Below are positions 55,953-64,000 of a DNA stretch of 64,000 nt, in pieces (position 1 is the stretch's first letter; each line of letters starts with the position of its first letter). The position numbers and the translations under genes are program-made. Source of the DNA: Paracoccus yeei ATCC BAA-599 (GTDB lineage: Bacteria; Pseudomonadota; Alphaproteobacteria; Rhodobacterales; Rhodobacteraceae); contig NZ_JHWH01000007.1 of the NCBI RefSeq assembly GCF_000622145.1, positions 1 to 64,000 of the forward strand, in the 5' to 3' direction. Below the pieces are notes generated by a model. It was not told the DNA's origin. It did no database searches and saw nothing but the letters and a program-made list of their open reading frames with translations.

Positions 55953-58900
55953 CTACTCCGCCGCCTGGGCGCGGGCCGAGGCCTCGCCGTCCGCATCGCG
56001 CAGCAGTTCGCGCAGGACGCTGGCCATGCGGCGGACGTTCGGCTCGAGCACCATCGAATCGTGGTCGCCCGGCACCTCGATCACCCGCAGCTTCGGCATC
56101 CAGGGCCCCCAGCCGTTATCCTCGAGCAGGTATTCCCGCGCCGAGGTCACATGCCGCCCGCCCGAAACCCGGAAGCGGGGATCCAGCGGCGGGCGGAACA
56201 TGGCCACCGGCCCGTCCCACTCCGTCAGCGTCATGCCGGGCAACCAGGACAGGAAGGCCGCCTCGATCGCCAGATCGTGGAAGGCCCCTTCGGCCGCCTG
56301 GGCGCCGGCCTCCAGCGCCTGGGTCTTGGCCCGCCGGCTGACTTCATAGCGGATGCGGTCGCCGACCCATTGGCGGATATAGCCGAAACCGCCCTCGCGC
56401 GTCTCGGCCAGGCGGATCAGCAGCCGGTCCTTGCGGCTCAGCGGTTCGCGAAGGGGCAGCGGCGTGTCAAGCATGACCAGCATCGCCACCTCCTCGCCCG
56501 AGGCGCGCAGCTGCCGCGCCATTTCATAGGCCGTCAGCCCGCCGCCCGAAAAGCCGCCCAGCAGATAGGGGCCCTGCGGCTGCACCTCGCGCAGTTCGGC
56601 GATATAGTCGCGCGCGGCATCGGCAAAGCTTTCGTGGGGCTTGTCATCGCCCAGAAGCCCCCGGGCCTGAAGCCCGTAGAACTTGCGGTCCGCCCCCAGG
56701 CGCTGCGCCAGCTGACGCAGGTTCATCACGTTGCCGAACATGCCGGCCACCATGAAGAAGGGGGTGCCGTCGCCCCGCCCGCCCATGTCGACCAGGAAGC
56801 GGCGCCGCGCACGACCCTCGGCCGCCGGAAGGGTGCGGACATTGTCCGCGACGGGCAGCCGGGGGCCGGTCCGTTCCTCGACCAGGGCGGCGAGTTCGGC
56901 GATGGTCGGCGCCTCGAACAGGGTCGAGATCGGCAGGTCCACGTCGAATTTCTTGCGCAACTGCCCGAACATGCGCACCGCGATCAGCGAATGGCCGCCC
57001 AGGTCGAAGAAGCTGTCCGCCGCGCCGACCTGGGCGATGCCCAGAAGCTCGGACCAGATGGCGGCAAGCTCCGCCTGGGTGCCAGGCGTGGGTTCGACGA
57101 AATCGCTGTCCAGGTCGGGCCGCTCGAACCCGCCCTCGGCCGGGGCGGCATCGGTGACCACCGCCGCCTCGGCCATCAGCGCGTTCAGGTCCAGCGACGA
57201 GACATAGACCTGCGACAGCCCGGTCGAGATGGCACGCGACAGCATCGCGGGACCGACCGCCGCCGGGATGCCCTGGCTGATGTTGTGGTGCAGCCGCCGT
57301 TCGGCCGGCGACATGCTGCGGCCCGCCTGCGCCCGGCGCGGCTGGGCGCTGATCGCCGCCGTCAGCTTGCGCAGGGCAAAGCCGCGGATTTCGGCGCAGA
57401 CGGTGCCGTCGGGCGCGGCCAGGGTGATGTCGAACTGCGCCATGCCCAGGGCATCGGTGTTCTCGCCGGCATTGCGGATGCGGCTGACCACCTCGGCCGG
57501 AAGCGGCCGGTAAAGCCGGATCGAGCGATAGCCCATCGGCACCCACAGGTGCCCCGGGCCCCAGCCGCGGATCAGCGCCATGGCCCAGCCGGTGGCGATG
57601 TCCATCAGCGCCGGATGCGCCAGCCAGCCCTGATCCAGATCGGAACGGAACTCGGGGTCCAGCGCCAGTTGGGCCAGGCCCTCGCCCGCGGACAGGCGGA
57701 AACGGCGCAGCACCTTCCAGCGCGGGCCGAAGTCCATCTGCCCCTCTTGCGCCGAAGGCAGCGCCGCACCCTGTCCGTCCTTGTCCCACGGGCCGGTGGT
57801 TTCCAGGGGCGCGGGCGCGGCCTCTTGCAGGGGGGCCAGCAGGGCGGTGACATTGGGCGCGCCCTGCGGGTCGTCCAGGATCGTCACCCGCAGGCTGTCG
57901 CCCGCCGGCTCGACCCGGGTGGTGACAAGGGCGGTGTCATCGACCAGCACGGGGCGCTGGAACTCCAGGTCGCGGATGACAAACGGCAGCGACAGGCCCG
58001 ATTCCAGCGCCGCCTCGGCCACCAGCTCGATCCAGCCGGTGCCGGGCATCAGCGCCTGGCCCTGCGCGGTCTTGTGGCCGCCGATGATCCAGTGCTCCAT
58101 GCGAAGCGCGGTGCGGAATTCGCGCCCGACCGGCATGGGCATGACCTGATCCAGCAGGGGCCGGTCGACGACGGCGCCGGCGGGCGGCGCCTGGTCCAGA
58201 CCCAGCGCCCGCGCGGCCATGCCGGCATCGGCCCAGACCCCCCAGTTGACCGCGACCACCCGACCCAGCGCCGCCGGCGCAGAACGCGCGACCGCGTTCA
58301 GGTATTCGTTCGCCGCCACGTAATCGGCCTGCCCCGCCGGCGCGATCACCGAACTGGTCGAGGCGAACAGCACCGTCAGCTTGGCCGGATCGTCCGCCAG
58401 CGCCTCGGCCAGGGCGCGGGTGCCCAGCAGCTTCGGCGCCAGCACATCCCAGCTTTCGTCGTCGGTCTTGGCGGCGATCAGGCTGTCGCGGATCACGCCC
58501 GCCGCATGCAGCACCACGTCAAGGCTACCGAAGCGCGCGCGCACCTCGGCCGCGGCGCGGGCCATGTCCTCGGCGCTGGTCACATCGGCCCGGATCGCCA
58601 GGACCTGGGCGCCCAGCGATTCCAGGTGCCGGACCGCGGCGGTCACGGGCGCGGCGTCCGTCCGCCCGCGCGTGGTCAGCGCCAGCTTCACCCCGCGCGG
58701 CGCAAGCTCGCGCGCGATGGCCTGTCCGATGCCGCCAAAGCCCCCGGTGATCAGGCAGACGGCACCGTCCGGGATGCCCGCCATGCCGTCCTCGGCCAGG
58801 GCGACGCGTTCCAGCGACTGTTCAAAGCGGCGCCCGTCGCGCCAGGCGGCCAACGCCGCGCCCGACGGCGCCAGCGCCTCCTCGAGCAGCATGGACGCGG

Positions 58901-61900
58901 CGGCGTCCTGCCCCTTGCGGTCGGGCAGGCGGATGTCGACCAGCCGCGCCGAAACCTGGGGCATTTCATGGGGCAACACGCGGATCGGACCGGCGGCGCA
59001 GGCCTTTTCGGGCGCGCTGGCGGGTTCGCCCGCGACCTGCAGCGCGTCGTTGCAGACTGCGATCAGGTCGAGCCGGGCATCCGGCAGTTCGGTTCCCAGC
59101 GCCTGCGCCAGATGCAGCAGGCTGAAATAGCCGCGTTCCAGCTGGCTGTTGAGCAGGCTGGACCCGGCGCGGAAGCTGACCCCGCGGGTCAGCGACCACA
59201 GATGCAGGATGCGGTCGGGCACGCGATCCTGCGCCGCAAGCGCGGCCAGCAGCATCTCATAGCCCTCGCGGTCGGATTCGACGGGCAGGGTAAAGCGCCC
59301 CTCGCCCTTGTCGGCGAAGGTGTCGGCGATCGAGACCACGGCCACGCCCTGGTCCAGCCCGCGCAGCAGTTCCGCCAGCCGGTCGCCGATGCCCAGATCG
59401 TCGGCAAAGACCAGCCAGTTGCGCCGCTGGGATGCGATGGGACCCTTGGGCCCGATCTCGATGGCGGGCGAGTCGAGCTTCCAGGCCGGGCGCCATCCCC
59501 AGGCGGCCGGATCCTCGATCCGGGCCAGTTCCGCCTCGGCCTCGGCCACCGCCGTGGTCGAGCGTTCGATGAAATAGCGCTTGCGCTGGAACTGGTAACC
59601 CGGCAGCGACAGCCGACGACGCCGCGCACCGCCCCAGATCTGGTCCCAGTCGATATGGCCGCCGCAGGCCCAGACCCGCGCCAGCGCCGCCATGAAATAG
59701 GCGTCGTCCGCCGTCGCGTGGTCGCGGTGGCGCAGGGTCGAGATGACCTGCCCCGCATTGACCGCAGGATGCGCCTTGGCCATGGCCTGCATGGCCCGGC
59801 CCGGCCCGACCTCAAGGAAGATGCGGTCCGGGTTCTGCGCCAGATGCGCGATGCCGTCGGCGAAGCGCACCGTGCCGCGCAGGTGCTGGACCCAATAATC
59901 GGGGCTGGTCGCCTCGGCCTCGGTCAGCGGCTGGCCGCTGCGGTTCGAGATGATCGGGATCTGCGGCGCATTGAGCGGGATCGAGGCCAGATAGGCACGG
60001 AATTCGGCCAGGATGCCTTCGAGCATGCGCGAATGGGCCGCGATCGAGATGGCGATGCGCTGGCATTCGACCTCGCGCGCGGCCATGCGGGCGGCGAACT
60101 GGTCCAGCACCGCATCGGGGCCCGAGACGACCGACATCGAGGGGCCGTTGACCGCCGCCAGGTCCAGTCCCAGCGCATCCAGTTCGGTCTGGAATTCGAC
60201 CGGCTCCAGCGGCACGGACAGCATCCCGCCGGCGGGCACGCGGTCGAACAGCAGCCCGCGCAGCCGGACCAGGCCGATGCAATCCTCGAAGCTCATGACC
60301 CCGGCGATGCAGGCGGCGGTGTTTTCGCCCATGGAATGGCCGATCAGCGCCGTGGGCCGCACGCCCCAGCTGATCCACAGCTGCGCCAGCGCGTATTCCG
60401 TGATCATCAGCAGCGGCAGTTGCAGCGAGGGCTGCAGCAGCCGGCGGTCCGCCTCGGCCTCGGCCCCCGGTTCGGGCAGCCACAGCGCGCGCAGGTCCGT
60501 GCCATGCGCCTGCGCCATGTGGTCAAGGCCGCGGTCCATCCATTCGCGGAACACGGGCTCGGTCTGGTAAAGGCCGCGCGCCATGCCGGCGTATTGCGCA
60601 CCCCCGCCCGGCAGCATGAACACCGGTTCGGCCCCCTCGGCCACCAGCTGATGGTCGAACACCAGCCGGTTGTCGCCCCCGTCCAGCAGTGCCGCAGCCT
60701 CGGCCGCGTCATGGGCGACCAGCACCCGGCGGCGGTCGAACTGGCGCCGCCCTTGCGTCAGGGTAAAGGACAGGTCGGCCATGTCGACGCCCGGATTGGC
60801 CCGCAGCCAGGCCGCCAGCGCCGCGCCATTGGCATCGACCGCGGCCTTGCTGCGCCCGGACACGGCGACGATATGGAAGGGCCAGTCGGAGTCCTCGGCC
60901 GCCACAGGCGCCGGGGGCTGTTCCAGTATGCAATGGGCGTTGGTGCCGCCCACGCCCAGCGAGTTGACGCCCGCCCGGCGCAGGCCCGCAACCGGCCAGT
61001 CGCCCAGGCGGTCGTTGACCTGGAACGGCCCGCCCTCGAAGTCGATGGCGGGGTTCGGCGCCTCATAGCCCAGGCTGGCGGGGATGCGGCCGTGATGGAC
61101 CGCCAGCGCCGACTTGATCAGCCCGGCGCTACCCGCCGCCGTGTCCAGGTGCCCGATGTTGGTCTTGACCGAGCCGATGCGGCAAGGCCCCTGCCGCGTG
61201 CCGTCGGACACCCGCGCATAGGCCTGGTTCAGCGCCGCGACCTCGATCGGGTCGCCCAGGGCGGTGCCGGTGCCATGGCATTCCACATAGCCGATGCTGT
61301 CCGAGCTGACGCCCGACATCACCAGCGCCTCGGCGATGGCCTGGGCCTGGCCCTCGACGCTGGGCGCCAGGTAGCCGGCCTTGGCCGCGCCGTCGTTGTT
61401 GATCGCGCTGCCCTTGATGACGGCCCAGACATGGTCGCCGTCGGCGATGGCATCCCGCAGCCGGCGCAGCACCACGACGGCCGCGCCGCTGCCGAACACC
61501 GTGCCCTGCGCCCGGTGATCGAAGGCGTGGCAATGGCCGTCGGGCGACAGGATCTCGTTTTCCTTGTAGAGATAGCCCAGACCATGCGGCATCTCGATGG
61601 TGACGCCGCCGGCCAGCGCCATGTCGGTTTCGCCCGAGTTGAGCGACTGGCAGGCCATGTGGATCGCCACCAGCGAGGTCGAGCACGCCGTCTGCACGTT
61701 GATCGACGGGCCGGTCAGATCGAAGACATGGCTGACGCGGGTGGACAGGAAATCCTTGTCGTTGCCGGTGTGGCGCAGCAGGAAATGGCCGACGCCATCG
61801 ACCAGGTCGCGGTTCGAGCAGACGTTCCAGTAGAAATAGCTGCCCATCCCGCAGCCTGCCCAGACGCCGATGTTGCCCGCGAAACGGTCCGGGACATGGG

Positions 61901-62234
61901 CCGCATCCTCGAGCGCGTGCCAGCAGGTTTCCAGGAACTTGCGGTGCTGGGGGTCCATGATCGCGGCTTCCTTGGGCGAGAGGCCGAAGAATTCCGCGTC
62001 GAATTCGTCGTACTGGCCCAGGATCGCCGCCGCCGGCACATAGTTCGGGTCCGACAGCCGCGCCCGCGATTCGCCCCGCGCGATCAGCTCGGCCTGGGGG
62101 ATGCGCTGGATCGATTCCACCCCCCGGCACAGATTGTCCCAATATTCCGCGACATTGGACGCCCCAGGAAGCTGGGCCGCCATCCCGACGATAGCGATAT
62201 CGGTTTCGGAAATCTGACTTTCGTCGAAGGCCAT
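55953..62234 (-). CDS. Modular polyketide synthase KS-AT-KR-DH-ACP-TE
   Basis: A 2093-residue single-module type I PKS. KS about 10-430 (VQTACSTSLVAIH, Cys184; His320 in VECHGTGTALG; His362 in KTNIGHLD). AT about 535-860 (GHSMGE, Ser634; IAAHS at the position that is HAFH in malonyl and YASH in methylmalonyl enzymes). KR about 900-1335 (ITGGFGGIGQA; Tyr1305 in ADYVAANEY). DH about 1375-1640 (His1387 in GGHKTAQGQALMPG; Asp1545). ACP about 1720-1790 (LGGHSL, Ser1749). TE about 1825-2070 (GFSGG, Ser1896; His2058). KR before DH is the reverse of the usual order. ATG 62234 has an AGAGG site; GTG 62258 is less likely. Confidence 0.94.
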   Translation of the reverse strand: MAFDESQISETDIAIVGMAAQLPGASNVAEYWDNLCRGVESIQRIPQAELIARGESRARLSDPNYVPAAAILGQYDEFDAEFFGLSPKEAAIMDPQHRKFLETCWHALEDAAHVPDRFAGNIGVWAGCGMGSYFYWNVCSNRDLVDGVGHFLLRHTGNDKDFLSTRVSHVFDLTGPSINVQTACSTSLVAIHMACQSLNSGETDMALAGGVTIEMPHGLGYLYKENEILSPDGHCHAFDHRAQGTVFGSGAAVVVLRRLRDAIADGDHVWAVIKGSAINNDGAAKAGYLAPSVEGQAQAIAEALVMSGVSSDSIGYVECHGTGTALGDPIEVAALNQAYARVSDGTRQGPCRIGSVKTNIGHLDTAAGSAGLIKSALAVHHGRIPASLGYEAPNPAIDFEGGPFQVNDRLGDWPVAGLRRAGVNSLGVGGTNAHCILEQPPAPVAAEDSDWPFHIVAVSGRSKAAVDANGAALAAWLRANPGVDMADLSFTLTQGRRQFDRRRVLVAHDAAEAAALLDGGDNRLVFDHQLVAEGAEPVFMLPGGGAQYAGMARGLYQTEPVFREWMDRGLDHMAQAHGTDLRALWLPEPGAEAEADRRLLQPSLQLPLLMITEYALAQLWISWGVRPTALIGHSMGENTAACIAGVMSFEDCIGLVRLRGLLFDRVPAGGMLSVPLEPVEFQTELDALGLDLAAVNGPSMSVVSGPDAVLDQFAARMAAREVECQRIAISIAAHSRMLEGILAEFRAYLASIPLNAPQIPIISNRSGQPLTEAEATSPDYWVQHLRGTVRFADGIAHLAQNPDRIFLEVGPGRAMQAMAKAHPAVNAGQVISTLRHRDHATADDAYFMAALARVWACGGHIDWDQIWGGARRRRLSLPGYQFQRKRYFIERSTTAVAEAEAELARIEDPAAWGWRPAWKLDSPAIEIGPKGPIASQRRNWLVFADDLGIGDRLAELLRGLDQGVAVVSIADTFADKGEGRFTLPVESDREGYEMLLAALAAQDRVPDRILHLWSLTRGVSFRAGSSLLNSQLERGYFSLLHLAQALGTELPDARLDLIAVCNDALQVAGEPASAPEKACAAGPIRVLPHEMPQVSARLVDIRLPDRKGQDAAASMLLEEALAPSGAALAAWRDGRRFEQSLERVALAEDGMAGIPDGAVCLITGGFGGIGQAIARELAPRGVKLALTTRGRTDAAPVTAAVRHLESLGAQVLAIRADVTSAEDMARAAAEVRARFGSLDVVLHAAGVIRDSLIAAKTDDESWDVLAPKLLGTRALAEALADDPAKLTVLFASTSSVIAPAGQADYVAANEYLNAVARSAPAALGRVVAVNWGVWADAGMAARALGLDQAPPAGAVVDRPLLDQVMPMPVGREFRTALRMEHWIIGGHKTAQGQALMPGTGWIELVAEAALESGLSLPFVIRDLEFQRPVLVDDTALVTTRVEPAGDSLRVTILDDPQGAPNVTALLAPLQEAAPAPLETTGPWDKDGQGAALPSAQEGQMDFGPRWKVLRRFRLSAGEGLAQLALDPEFRSDLDQGWLAHPALMDIATGWAMALIRGWGPGHLWVPMGYRSIRLYRPLPAEVVSRIRNAGENTDALGMAQFDITLAAPDGTVCAEIRGFALRKLTAAISAQPRRAQAGRSMSPAERRLHHNISQGIPAAVGPAMLSRAISTGLSQVYVSSLDLNALMAEAAVVTDAAPAEGGFERPDLDSDFVEPTPGTQAELAAIWSELLGIAQVGAADSFFDLGGHSLIAVRMFGQLRKKFDVDLPISTLFEAPTIAELAALVEERTGPRLPVADNVRTLPAAEGRARRRFLVDMGGRGDGTPFFMVAGMFGNVMNLRQLAQRLGADRKFYGLQARGLLGDDKPHESFADAARDYIAELREVQPQGPYLLGGFSGGGLTAYEMARQLRASGEEVAMLVMLDTPLPLREPLSRKDRLLIRLAETREGGFGYIRQWVGDRIRYEVSRRAKTQALEAGAQAAEGAFHDLAIEAAFLSWLPGMTLTEWDGPVAMFRPPLDPRFRVSGGRHVTSAREYLLEDNGWGPWMPKLRVIEVPGDHDSMVLEPNVRRMASVLRELLRDADGEASARAQAAE

Positions 62235-62333
62235 GTCATGCCTCTTCAATGTGGACACGTCGTTTCTGGCAGAAATTAATTTAACAACTGTTGCGCGTAT
62301 CAGGGGATAGCGAATCCGGGTCCTTTGACCAAC

Positions 62334-63755
62334 CTATAAAACCGTCTGGATGCCTGCCTTTTTAGGCAGATACTGCGGGACCGCGGCCGATGTGCCCGTC
62401 GCTTCGACGCCGACGAGCAGCCTTCGGGCATTGCCCAGCAGGGCGCCCGCGGCCAGCCAGGTGATGGGCGTCTGCGTCGCGTTGGGAATCAGGTCCAGGC
62501 AGTTCATCGCCAGCATCAGCGACAGGCAGCCCAGCGACAGGTATTCCTGCCGCACCGGCCCCCCGCCGCCCTTGGGCATGGCCCGCAGCATGGTGAAGAT
62601 CGGCACCAGCAGCAGCAGGAAGATCGCCAGATAGCCGTAGATCCCCTTGGCCCCGATCCAGATCACCCACTGCCCGTCCGGCACCGAGCTGAGCCGCCCG
62701 TCGTAGGGATCGTAGAACAGCGGCCGCCCCCAGCCGCCCCAGCCGAACAGGGGCCGTTCCAACGCACGCTCAAGAAGCTGCTCTTCGTTGGTCAGGCGAA
62801 ACTCCAGCGACCGGCCCCGTTCGGGCGAGATGGCCATCGCGGTGTCGAGGATGCCCTGCATGGGCGAAAACGGCGTTGCCCTGAGGGTCGGATAGGTAAA
62901 GGCCACCGTGGCGACCAGGGCTGCGACAAGCACCATCAGCCGGGGCCGGGCCAGCGCCACCAGGGGCGCGGCCATCAGCGTCTGGATCAGCGCGCCGGCG
63001 GACTTGCACAGCAGGACGATGCAGCCCAGATAGCAAGCGATCAGGATGTTGCGCCCGGTCGGATTGCCCCGCGCCAGGGCGATGGCCGCCAGGAACGCCC
63101 ACATGGTGATCAGCGCGACCCACAGGGGATGCTCCAGGAACACGATGGGTCGATAGCCGCCATAGCGGATGGTCTGGATGAAGTCGTGCTGGAAATAGCC
63201 ATAGACGATGATGTTCGTCTGCGGGCTGAAGCGCAGTTCGAACAGCATCAGCGCGCTGTAGCACAGGATCCCCGTCACCAGCGCCTTCAGCAAAAGCTCG
63301 GCTCCGCGCTGGTTCCACAGCACGTTGTAGCCCATCAGAAACGGAAGCAGCTGCATGAACAGCACCATCGTGTCGCCCATCCCCTGGGTGATCGACATGT
63401 TCGGACGCACGTTGATGCCGTCATACAGCGTGTCGGGATTGGTGATCGTGGTCAGCATGGGGCTGGTGAAGTTCATCACCAGCAGCAGGCTGACGACCAG
63501 GCCCATGGGTGGCGGATGCGGGTCGTCGCGGCGCTGGTCGCGGCTCAGGAACAGCATCAGCCCGGCGCAGAGCGCGGGGATCATCGCCTTGTTGATGCCG
63601 GGAAACAGCGGCAGGTCGATCTCGATCAGCGGGGGCAGGATCAGATAGCCGGACAGCATCGTCCAGACCAGCGCGCGCTGGTGGTCCATGCGCGAAAAGA
63701 TCACCGCGGTGACCACCGGCCAGATCAGCAGCATCAGCAGTGCGAATGCGGGCAA
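62334..63755 (-). CDS. O-antigen ligase/polymerase-like membrane protein
   Basis: A 473-residue integral membrane protein with about ten or more hydrophobic helices and one larger periplasmic loop near 305-360 (SPERGRSLEFRLTNEEQLLE, then PLFGWGGWGR), the pattern of Wzy polymerases and WaaL-type ligases. It probably polymerises or ligates the polysaccharide made by this locus. The start is TTG at 63755 with a GGAG site. It lies 99 bases upstream of the PKS on the same strand, and that gap is AT-rich, so the PKS operon may have its own promoter. Confidence 0.78.
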   Translation of the reverse strand: MPAFALLMLLIWPVVTAVIFSRMDHQRALVWTMLSGYLILPPLIEIDLPLFPGINKAMIPALCAGLMLFLSRDQRRDDPHPPPMGLVVSLLLVMNFTSPMLTTITNPDTLYDGINVRPNMSITQGMGDTMVLFMQLLPFLMGYNVLWNQRGAELLLKALVTGILCYSALMLFELRFSPQTNIIVYGYFQHDFIQTIRYGGYRPIVFLEHPLWVALITMWAFLAAIALARGNPTGRNILIACYLGCIVLLCKSAGALIQTLMAAPLVALARPRLMVLVAALVATVAFTYPTLRATPFSPMQGILDTAMAISPERGRSLEFRLTNEEQLLERALERPLFGWGGWGRPLFYDPYDGRLSSVPDGQWVIWIGAKGIYGYLAIFLLLLVPIFTMLRAMPKGGGGPVRQEYLSLGCLSLMLAMNCLDLIPNATQTPITWLAAGALLGNARRLLVGVEATGTSAAVPQYLPKKAGIQTVL

Positions 63756-63874
63756 AACCCTGTCTCCCTTGGCCGAAGCGGTGCGGCCTGTTGCGGATCC
63801 GGGCGGAAAGAAGATTGCATTCCCGGCCCGCGCGACCCATCCTGCCCGCAGTCAAGGCCGGATAGTTCCACATC

Positions 63875-64000
63875 ATGCATTTCAGCTTTCCCGACGGCAA
63901 TGCCGTTCGGATCAATTGTCCAGATTCCGCATCCCTGCTGTCGCAGGTCCGCACCCGCCTGAGCCGGGGCCAGGGCTTTGCGCTGGCCACGATCAACGTC
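63875..64000 (+). CDS. WecG/TagA/CpsF family glycosyltransferase, N-terminal part (cut by window edge)
   Basis: The first 42 residues of a gene that runs off the window. The text ends GQGFALATINV, the conserved start of the WecG/TagA/CpsF fold (FxLATxNxD), which uses UDP-ManNAc(A)-type donors. It is divergent from the ligase-like gene across a 119-base gap and extends the polysaccharide locus to the right. Little more can be said from the visible part. Confidence 0.6.
   Translation, partial: MHFSFPDGNAVRINCPDSASLLSQVRTRLSRGQGFALATINV

Noticed and set aside
55686-62279. Plus-strand open frame of 2197 codons antisense to the PKS
   Set aside because: High-GC shadow of the PKS codon pattern; the protein is rich in Arg, Gln, Gly and His with no domain, and the minus strand has a full set of PKS motifs.

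Overview
The window is high-GC DNA from an alphaproteobacterium, most likely the Rhodobacteraceae (Paracoccus or a close relative). The pointers are a CcrM-type GANTC methyltransferase, DciA in place of an E. coli-type loader, a compact fliI/flgBC-fliE type flagellar cluster, the dsbA-dciA / mutY arrangement, GSCFA and MORN proteins, and a Rhodobacterales-like intergenic repeat. This is inference from gene content; no rRNA or tRNA gene was found.

Layout. 1-3.1 kb: end of an IS5-like element, then DUF4170, a divergent waaA and lpxK (lipid A/Kdo). 3.1-9.8 kb: dsbA and dciA facing mutY and an alkane hydroxylase alkB, an SGNH/GSCFA gene pair, and ccrM with three GANTC sites upstream of it. 9.8-16.5 kb: rnhB-allA, an MFS exporter divergent from a GntR/UTRA regulator, an L,D-transpeptidase, an extensin-like protein and a Crp-family regulator. 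16.7-22.7 kb: flagellar genes, fliI divergent from flgB-flgC-fliE-fliQ-flgF-flgG-flgA-flgH-fliL. 22.8-30.8 kb: a glycosyltransferase, a 1120-residue RTX protein, phosphomannomutase, and a coupled NTF2/GNAT/carbon-nitrogen hydrolase trio. 30.8-40.7 kb: an 18-repeat MORN protein, nadE, a Hint-domain protein, pncB-pncA, trhO and maeB. 40.8-49.7 kb: exopolysaccharide genes (flippase, Wzz-like protein, degenerate tyrosine-kinase-like ATPase, glycosyltransferases, SGNH protein, ExoY-like priming transferase).

49.7-62.2 kb is the most unusual part: a four-gene, translationally coupled minus-strand operon. In transcription order it encodes a polyketide synthase (KS-AT-KR-DH-ACP-TE), a family 2 glycosyltransferase, an NRPS (formyltransferase, an adenylation domain split by a luciferase-like monooxygenase, and a PCP), and a dedicated Sfp-type phosphopantetheinyl transferase. 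The adenylation pocket read by eye (D-I-L-Q-M-G-M-I-W-K) is close to the classical glycine code. A working model is that N-formylated, oxidised glycine starts synthesis on the NRPS, the PKS extends it and its TE releases it, with possible glycosylation. The operon sits inside the polysaccharide locus: an O-antigen-ligase/Wzy-like membrane protein lies directly upstream, and a WecG/TagA-type glycosyltransferase runs off the window end. The product and its link to the polysaccharide are unknown.
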